Shown: positions 56,922 through 64,000 of the stretch, piece by piece
How the letters are laid out: the number at the start of each line of letters is the position of its first letter
Numbering within the stretch: the stretch's first letter is position 1
Source of the DNA: Brachypodium distachyon
Lineage: Eukaryota; Streptophyta; Magnoliopsida; Poales; Poaceae
Reading direction: 5' to 3'
NCBI RefSeq assembly: GCF_000005505.3
Contig: NC_016134.3
Span: 22,581,584 to 22,645,583 of the forward strand
Length of the DNA: 64,000 nucleotides
The notes under the pieces: generated by a model
Database searches by the model: none
What the model saw: only the letters and a program-made list of their open reading frames with translations
Told to the model about the DNA's origin: nothing
Position numbers and translations under genes: made by a program

Positions 56922-57658
56922 AACATCTTGAAGATCTTGATCTGGGATATCATTTGGTGAAGAATCACCAACATCAACATTTACTTGAACATGTCCTTGA
57001 TGAACTTGTTCATCGACATGAGGGACTTGTTCTTGTTCATGGCTAGCTTGTGTATCTTGTGGAGATGAGGGCTCTTTCTTCCATACGGGATCCTCAACGG
57101 GCATAATTTGACCTATGCCCATTCTTCGTATGGCTTGGTGAGGAATTTCATCATCTACATCCACAACATCAACTTGTCCCATATGGGAGCCATTATTCTC
57201 ATCAAACTCCATATTACAAGATTCTTCAACACATCCGGTGGATTTGTTGTAGACTCTATAAGTGTGGGAGTTTGATGCATAGCCAGCAAATATGCCCTCA
57301 TAAGTTTTAGGCTCAAATTTAGATAAACGAACACCTTTCTTAAGCACGAAACACTTACAACCGAATACCCGAAAGTACTTGAGGTTGGGTTTGCGTCCCA
57401 TGAGAAGTCGATGACGGTTTGTTGGGTCTCACTCTTGTGCTTGAAAAAATATACCCAAGTGTACCTAGAATAGTCATCAACAATAACCAAACAATATTTC
57501 TTACCACCAAGACTATCATATGTAGGAGGAACGAAGAGATCCATATGAAGGAGCTCCAAAGGCCTCGTTGAAGTGATAATTGTCTTGTGGTGATGTGCCT
57601 TCTCATGTAATTTCCCTTCAATACAAGCACTACACACACGGTCTATATTAAATGAAAC
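56922..57658 (-). pseudogene. Copia integrase with catalytic core deleted
   Basis: Minus strand from 57658: zinc-finger end (RVCSACIEGKLHEKAHHH), LELLHMDLFVPP with the first catalytic Asp, YCLVIVDDYSRYTWVYFF, then QQTVIDFS. Here the core is missing and a frame shift leads to KPNLKYFRVFGCKCFVLKKG (from about 57398) and the acidic C-terminal linker to DIPDQDLQDV at 56922. The second Asp and the Glu of the DDE triad lie in the deleted part. Confidence 0.87.
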
Positions 57659-57663
57659 ATTGG

Positions 57664-59006
57664 TGCGAAATCATAGGTGATGTGTAACATTGGCAAGTGT
57701 TTTAGATGAAATATTGATGTGGATACTTTGGATAATATGGATATTTATGTGATGACATGTATCTTGTTTGGACTTAGTGCTTTGCTAGTGGTGTGCTGAT
57801 CCATTAGTTTCTTATGTGAAAACATGGCGTGAGTTGTGTGAAACTTACCCTGAGTCAAGTCGTGGACTTGTGCTCATACTGGTTATTTGTGTGTTCGCTT
57901 TCAGGTGTTGCTGGAGCTAGAGGAACGTGGTCGATGACGGGATCGAGGGATGAAGCTTGGAGAAGCTGAGGTCGAGGATCAAGGTCATGCGGGACGTTCG
58001 TGCGAAGAAACAATGGAAGTGAAGGCTACGATGATCCGGGAGGGCACCGGTTTGTTGTAGTTGTTTATGCCGGATATGTACGGTATTGGAGATATTCGAT
58101 ACGTGATGGTCGATTCTTGAAGACATCACAAGAAGAGTTGATGGCACGGAGTGGCATCGACATGAAGATATGTAGGTCCAGCCGTGGCTGGATGAGAGCT
58201 GTTTAAATATTAAACAGTAGCGTCATCAAGATGGCGTCGGATGGAAACGTGGTCTACATGAAAGTTGTGAGCATCGTCGAGACGAACAACTTTGATTTTG
58301 GAGTCGTCTCAATCCGAGGTCGTATGCGGGCCTCACGGGTAAAATACCGACCGGGACAGAGGAGTTCGTGTTGGATTCGGACTCGGTTTAGGGTCGCGAA
58401 TTTTCCCTTATAAATAGAGGGCATCGTAGCTAGGGTTTTAGCAAGGAGGTGAGAAAACTCAGAGCTTTGGATCTAGATCAATTCTTGGAGAGTTCTTGGA
58501 TGCATGGTTGCATCTTTTGTAATCGATCGACATCGTTGCAATAAAAAGATTCGTTGGCGGTGTCATCTCTGTTCTTCTCGGATCTTCGTGAAATCTTCGT
58601 GTTAGATCTTTCTAACACTTTGCTGCAGGTTCATCACAAGTTCATAATACTTTGCTGCATGTTTATCACGAGATCAAGAGAAGATTGCAATTAATTCATC
58701 TTTCTTGTTATTCCTTGAAATTGGTTTTAGATTAATCCTCGTAACTTTCTGTCAGCTGTTACTATTTGGATCATATCTTTTGATTGGTACGTCCGATTAA
58801 GCTTATTATTCTTGGGTTGGTTAGATAATTTCAATACCTTTCTTTTGCATACTCATACGTATTTTTTGGTTCATCCAATCAAAAGTTACGGCTGTTTTAC
58901 TATCACGGACAGAAAGGTGATTTAGGGTTTGAACTTTCGGGAAAAGTTTTAATTTGCTTCCGTGCAATCATTCACCCCCCCTCTGATTGCCTATCTCGAT
59001 CTCACA
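57664..59006 (+). mobile_element. Solo LTR inside copia integrase
   Basis: 1343 bp, TGCGAAATC...GATCTCACA. TSD ATTGG at 57659-57663 and 59007-59011. The orientation follows from a TATA box (TTATAAATAG, 58408-58417). The end ACCCCCCCTCTGATTGCCTA is like the end of the host copia LTR, so it is probably a copia LTR. No internal region remains. Confidence 0.9.
58408..58417 (+). promoter_or_regulatory. TATA box of the 1.3-kb solo LTR
   Basis: TTATAAATAG followed by purine-rich leader sequence. Confidence 0.65.
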
Positions 59007-59350
59007 ATTGGTTAGTCCTAGCACATGCTCACCTTTGAGAAGACTTTGCAAAAATCTCATATTGACATGGGCTAGACGGCGATGCCATAGCCAACCCACA
59101 TCAACTTTACCCATTAGACATGTTTCCTCTCTAGTGGGTTTCTTAACGAAATCTACCACATAGAGACCATTTTTCACATATGCAACAAAGGCTACTTTAA
59201 GAGTTTTGCTCCACAAAAGGGTCACACTAGTTGTGCCAAAGAAGGAATAAAAACCCATATGTGCAAGTTGGCGTCCACAACCAATTCTTTGCTCCCGGTC
59301 ATATGATTAGTGCATCCACTATCCACTATCCATGAAGATCCACCGGAAGC
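59007..59350 (-). pseudogene. Copia protease and pre-integrase domain
   Basis: Minus strand: SSWIVDSGCTNHMTGSKELV (protease, Asp-Ser-Gly) near 59345-59285. A frame change with stops follows. Then GLYVVDFVKKPTREETCLMG and the pre-integrase block WLWHRRLAHVNMRFLQSLLK with its His pair, ending at GLTN where the solo LTR interrupts. Confidence 0.85.
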
Positions 59351-61785
59351 AACCTCTTACAAGTTTAAGCTTTGGTTTTTGATACCCATCTTTGAATGGG
59401 TCCTTTAGCATTAGCAACAAGGGTCTTAGGAACCCAAATAGACCAATGAACATATTCATAAGGAGAACCAACAAATTTGGCATAAACATGCCCATCATTA
59501 GTGCGACAAAGAACATATGAGAGATTGAAATCCCCGGCACTATTATCATAAGTGACCTTGCCGCCCTTCTTGTTCTTTGGCTTCTCCTTGGCCACCTCCC
59601 CTTCCTTCACAAAATAAACATCAGTGTGGAGAGGAGCTTTGGCCTTCTTGTTGTTGTTGCTCTTCTCATTGGGGTTATACCCAATTCCCTCCAATCCAAA
59701 AGCTTTTCTATGATCATTCAAAAGATCATGTAGGTTCTTCTCCCCTTGGAAACAAGTGGCTAGGCCCTTTTCAAGTTGGACCTTCAACCTAGCATTTTCC
59801 TCAATCATAGATGTATGCATCTTTATCATTAGAAATTAATTCCTTAACAAGAGAATATAGAATATGGTCACAAGACTCTTTGAGAGACAATTGTCCTACC
59901 CAAGTACTCATTAGCAAGGGAAATAGCATTATCATAGGAATCTTTAACTTTAGCAAGTTTCTTAGAAAGTGACTCCTCAATTGCTTCCCTATTTGCTTGT
60001 TCTTCCTGAAGAGCTTCATTAAGCTCCGCAATCTCATGAGCGGCAACGCACTCAAGTCTTACCTTTTCATCAATGAGCTCATCATGTTCTTCAATAATAG
60101 CTTGAGCTTCACCTAGTTTTTTCAAGAGGTCCTCATACCTCTTTTTGGTCTCACCTTCCAAGCTTGCCATGAAGATCTCAAACTCATTCATGTTATGCTT
60201 AACAACACTACTCTCCTCCACACAATCAAATAGAGATAAACTCTTAGGAATGACATGTTTGGTGGGAGGAGGGATTACCGAAGAGGTCTTGGCCATAAGG
60301 CATTTGGGTGAGCGGTTCTTGTTCTCATTGGGGGAGTCGAAGAGAGATGGAAGTGAAGGAGCAATGGCAATGTTCGCCCTCTTCGTGGACTCTTCATCAT
60401 CATCATCTTCATCACCTGAAGTATATTCTTCTTGAACAAGAAGCATTCTTGGTTGCCTCTTCTTCATTGGCTTCTTGTGGAAGGAGGGCTTGGTCTTCCC
60501 CTTAAGTATAAGGCGACCACCATTCTCCTCCCTCTTCTCCTAAATACACTCTGCAACGAAATGGTCATTATTACCACGATTATAACATTTACGAGATCTT
60601 TGACCTTTGGGCTTGGAGCTTCAAGCTCCCTTATTGTTGTAGAAGTTGTTGGGGTTGAAGGTGTTGGTGTTGACAAACTTCTTGTTCTTCCAAAAAGCTT
60701 GAGGTGCAAGAGCCATGTGATCACTAAACTCATAGTTGCAATTTTCTTCTGTGATCTCAACCTCTTCTTGTAGGGGTGCTTCACATGAAGTTGGCCTTCA
60801 ATGCAAGGTTTGAGCTTTATGAGAGAAACTTGGCGCGAATGAGGTTGTCCTCGGAGGTCTTCTTGAGAATATCCATAGCCACAAACTCTCCCATCACTTT
60901 ACTTGGAGTCAAGCTATAGTAGTCCGTTCTTTGCCTAATCATTGTGGCATGAACCTCTCGGTGTGGGGAGATGGCTTCAATGAATAGACGCTTGAGCCAT
61001 TCATCATTGATGTCACGACTTCCATGGTCCTTCATCTTGGCTCCAAGAGTGATGACTCTCCTATATAGCTCATCCTGAACCTCTCCATCCTTCATGAAGA
61101 AATTTTTGCATTCGTTGATGACCACTTCAAACTTTGATTTCCTGACACTCTCATTGTTGTCAAAGTGGTCACCAATGAGCTTTCAAGCATCTCTAGCCGA
61201 ATCAACACCATGGACAAATGTTCTATACTCCAAGGGTAGAGCCTTTAGAAGTATTCCAATGGCATGCTCATTGAGTTGATTGTCCACATACTCTCTTGGT
61301 GACAAGTTCTTTGGATCATGAACAAAGTAACCTTCTTCAACAATTCTCCACAACTCCGTTGATGTGCTCTTGAAGTGAGTCCTCATGGAATGAAACCAAT
61401 CAACGTAATTAGTAGAGGTTAGCATGGGAGGTTCACCTTGGTTATACATAGGTGGCAAATTATGGTGGTGATGATTATATTGAGGGGTGGAGCCACCTCA
61501 CTATACAACCCATAGCCTTGTTACGGGCTTGTTACGGGCTTCGGCATCCAAATCTTCGATGGTCAAATCCACTGCACTTGGTGGCTCGGCATGGAAGGGC
61601 TCGGTAGAAGAAGAAGAGGCTTTGTTAGGTAGGTGCTCACTAATCTTTTTGTCCACACTATCTAGAATAACTTTTTGCATGCTATCCAAAAGCAATCTGA
61701 TGGATTTAAAAGTTAGTGGACCATTATCATCTATTATCTCGGTTTCTTGGGATCTCACGGTGGGTTCCCCATCATCGCCGGCCAT
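59351..61785 (-). pseudogene. Copia gag with long coiled coil
   Basis: Begins MAGDDGEPTVRSQETEIIDD at 61785 and meets tandem TAG-TGA stops near 61500. The capsid part (STNYVDWFHSMRTHFKSTST, LKALPLEYRTFVHGVDSARD) is interrupted by TGA at 61185-61183, then MKDGEVQDELYRRVITLGAK. The zinc knuckle reads CYNRGNNDHFVAEC, with Arg for the second Cys (codon 60578-60576) and a TAG right after (60542-60540). The coiled coil (about 60470-59800; EELIDEKVRLE-like repeats) has a stop at 59868. It ends in the basic GPIQRWVSKTKA lead into protease. Confidence 0.86.
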
Positions 61786-61822
61786 AGTCTTAAGAGCGGT
61801 AAAGCCCTAATTAAGAGACGAG

Positions 61823-61834
61823 GTTCTAATACCA
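61823..61834 (-). promoter_or_regulatory. Primer binding site of the copia element
   Basis: The minus strand reads TGGTATTAGAAC, two bases after the LTR. Two changes from the initiator tRNA-Met consensus. Confidence 0.75.
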
Positions 61835-61836
61835 AT

Positions 61837-62285
61837 TGAAAGATCGGTATGGTCGACTAGAGGGGGGGGGTGAATAGGAGACTAACAAATTTTAGCTTTC
61901 TAGATTCTCTAAAGTGAATGCAACCCTAGAATGAAATGCAATAGCCGAAGCAACAATAGATAGCAAGAATGTAAAGGGGAAATGATACCACACGTGGAGA
62001 CGAAGATTTAACCGGAGTTCCACCTATTGGGATCGGTGTACGTCTCTGTTTGGAGGAGTGCTCTACCACAAAGCTAGAGACGCCACGAAGGCTCACTCTA
62101 TTCTCCAACTCACCACACCACAAAGGTGGGATGAACTCTCACAACACCACAAAGATGAGGTGAGTTCCACTAATGGCTTTCTTAAGGGCGAACGCGGAAC
62201 CCTTACAAAGATGAGGTGAGTTCCACTAATGTTACCTTCCCTTGTAGATTCCCTCTTAATAGTACGGATGTCCTACGACTCAAAT
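61837..62285 (-). repeat. Copia 5' LTR, 3' part only
   Basis: Ends CCGATCTTTCA on the minus strand next to the PBS. Contains a 9-base G run (61861-61870) and a duplicated 27-bp motif ACAAAGATGAGGTGAGTTCC (near 62150 and 62206). It is cut by a family A LTR at 62286, and the rest may lie beyond the window. Confidence 0.82.
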
Positions 62286-62857
62286 TGTAACATACCAAAA
62301 ATTGCAAATTCTTACATGTGCATTGCACTCATAAGCATCATGCCACAATTGCATATTTGAATTCAATTTTGAATCTCAAAAGGCTTTTAAAAGATTTTAT
62401 TTCAATTTAAACCCTAGGGTTTCCACCCATTTGAGCTTTGGATCTTCAAACCAATAGGGTTTATTTATAAAAGGGGTTTATTGCATAAATAAGCTATCCC
62501 ATAATTTTTGGATAATTATTTGGAGTTGAAAAACTATTTTATTTAAATAGTTATATAGCCCTAAAGGCATTTATAGGGCAAAGGTATTTTTATATATTTT
62601 ATTTTGAGGGGAAATTACTCCCAAAAGTTGAATCATGATAAAACATAATTTTACAAATTTTCTGGAATTTATTTGGATCAATATGGAGTTCAAAATCAAA
62701 AGATATCAAAGAAATGAGAAAAAGGAAAAAAAGAAAAGGCTAAAAGAAAAAAAAAAGAGGAAAACCGGACCGGCCCGGCCAAATGGGCCGAACCAGCCCC
62801 GTTCCGCACGAACTGATCGAGCCAGACCGGCCCCGCCGCGCGCGCGCCTGCAGCCGC

Positions 62858-62880
62858 TGACAGGTGGGGCCCACCTATCA
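62858..62880. promoter_or_regulatory. 23-bp LTR palindrome
   Basis: One mismatch between the arms. About 105 bp upstream of the TTTAAAA box. Confidence 0.65.
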
Positions 62881-62981
62881 GGTTCGTCCCAAAGGAAAAC
62901 TCCGCCGAGTCCGTGCTGGACTCGTAGCCGCCATCGCCGTCTCCGGTGATTCCGGCCTTCCCGAAGCAAGCAGCCCGCGCC

Positions 62982-62992
62982 CCTTTAAAAGC
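62982..62992 (+). promoter_or_regulatory. TATA-like box of family A LTR
   Basis: CCTTTAAAAGC, at the same position relative to the palindrome as TTTAAAG at 16398 and CTATAAAG on the minus strand near 38915. Confidence 0.55.
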
Positions 62993-64000
62993 CCGAGCTC
63001 CCCTCTCTTCTTGCGCTCTATTCGCCCACGCTCGCACGCGCCCACGCCGCCGGAATCTCTCGCCGGAGCTCGCCGCCCGCCGCCACGATTTTTGGTCACC
63101 GCCGGCAACCCGAAGGTGAAGCTCCGCCATCTTCTACCTTTTCCTGCTCCCCTCGCTCTCCCGGAACGCCCCGCGCCGCCGTTCCTGACGCCTCCGCCGC
63201 TCGCCGGAACCCTAACCCTCACCGGAGGTAAGCCCGACGAGCCTCTGTCGTTAGATCTTGATCGAACGGCCGCGATTAGATCACTTAAACGAACCGGTAC
63301 GGGCAAATCTGGGCTATCCTTGTGTTTTAGTTAGATCCGACGGTTGCGATTTAATTGAAACCCCGAACCGGTACCAACGAATCACAGCACGCCACGTATC
63401 CTTGTTTAAAATGAAAAACATAAATCCCGGTTTAATTAAATGGCACTTTTGCAGAAAAGCCCCTATAACTTCAAATGATCATAACTTTTAAACCCTTTGG
63501 TCAAATTTGACAAACTTTACCTTTTTGGAAAGCTCTCAACCTATAGAATCTTTTGGAACTGTTTAAATTTAAATTTGAATATTTGAATCACAGTCAATTT
63601 ACAGAGTAGTGTTTAATGCCATTTAATTCATAACTAATTATTTAGAAAGCCCTTTTAATTGAAACCAGTGCCCAAAAATTTGTTTTATTATCCTCTGTCC
63701 TTTGGGACAGAGAAATAAATATTTTGAATTAAATTATTTGACTGATGCCAATAAAACCTAATTTAGGATTTTTAAATCTTTTGTTTTGCCTTTTTGTTAA
63801 AACCCTAATGCATTTGTTTTAATTACCAATGCTTAAGATCAGTTGATCACCCAAATAAAATAAACCAAATCATGCCACATGCTTGCATCGCATCATAGCA
63901 TACTTTCTTTTGTCATGATGTGAATTGTGTGTTTATGTGTGTGTATCTTGTTTGTATTTGAATAGTTTTCTCGGAGAACGAACCTTGTGATTGTGACGAG

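Larger units (their letters stand above)
56922..62285 (-). mobile_element. SIRE/Maximus-like Ty1/copia element, 5' part
   Basis: Minus strand: partial 5' LTR (61837-62285), PBS, gag, protease and integrase fragments, ending where the Tat-like LTR is inserted at 56921. RT and RNase H are not in the window. The long coiled-coil gag and the DSGCTNHMTG protease block are typical of the SIRE lineage. Confidence 0.87.
62286..64000 (+). repeat. Family A LTR, runs out of the window
   Basis: Starts TGTAACATAC after CAAAT (62281-62285, candidate TSD). Contains the palindrome (62858-62880, one mismatch), TATA-like TTTAAAA (62984-62990), a GT donor-like CACCGGAGGTAAGC (near 63224), the hairpin (63693-63712), and ends inside the short-ORF block (ENEPCDCDE) at 64000. 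Whether it is a solo LTR or a full element cannot be told. Confidence 0.9.

Overview
The window is nuclear DNA from a plant, almost certainly a grass. It is a dense nest of LTR retrotransposons with no intact host gene visible. The grass call rests on several things: very long (3-4 kb) Ty3/gypsy LTRs opening TGTAACATCCC, an extra ORF upstream of gag as I recall for rice RIRE3/RIRE8-type elements, SIRE/Maximus-like copia and RIRE2/Tat-like gypsy relatives, and a fragment of plastid ndhB. A rice-tribe source is possible but not proven.

Layout, left to right. 1-278 is plastid DNA (start of ndhB and the spacer upstream of it) abutting a broken LTR. 279-14478 is a decayed gypsy element on the minus strand (element B). 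Its 3' LTR carries a small non-autonomous element (D, 761-3167, TSD CCAAC) and its 5' LTR carries a 4.4-kb solo LTR (6959-11362, TSD CTCAT). 14479-15696 is a minus-strand fragment of a retroelement-associated coiled-coil ORF. At 15697 a plus-strand Tekay/RIRE3-like element (A-outer) begins. Its 5' LTR is split by a complete 12.2-kb minus-strand copy of the same family (A-inner, 17815-30015, TSD GAGCG), which itself carries a solo LTR of the D family (22762-23678, TSD TTTAG).

31880-44404 is a patchwork of family A pieces that switch strand at five truncated joints, one with 61 bp of filler. It includes a plus-strand orf0/gag/pol body (39970-44124) whose integrase is open with its DD35E triad. 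44404-52024 is element C on the minus strand: a 3.5-kb 5' LTR, PBS, an intact 324-codon ORF upstream of gag, gag, and a 736-codon gag-PR-RT reading frame cut off inside RNase H. C sits in a RIRE2/Tat-like gypsy element (52025-56921), which in turn is inserted in a SIRE-like copia element (56922-62285) that also holds a solo LTR (57664-59006, TSD ATTGG). From 62286 another family A LTR runs out of the window.

Nothing here works as a pathway. The coding content is gag, protease, RT/RNase H, integrase and chromodomain fragments, nearly all with stops, frameshifts or deletions. The most unusual signal lies in the LTRs. Families A, C and the solo LTR share, far downstream of their TATA boxes, a short ORF with a Cys-x-Cys-x-x-Cys motif. 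It ends at a perfect GC-type splice donor, and a downstream AG would join it to a short acidic or Cys-containing tail and a stop. The LTRs also share a 23-bp palindrome whose two arms have changed together in one copy, and a small conserved hairpin.
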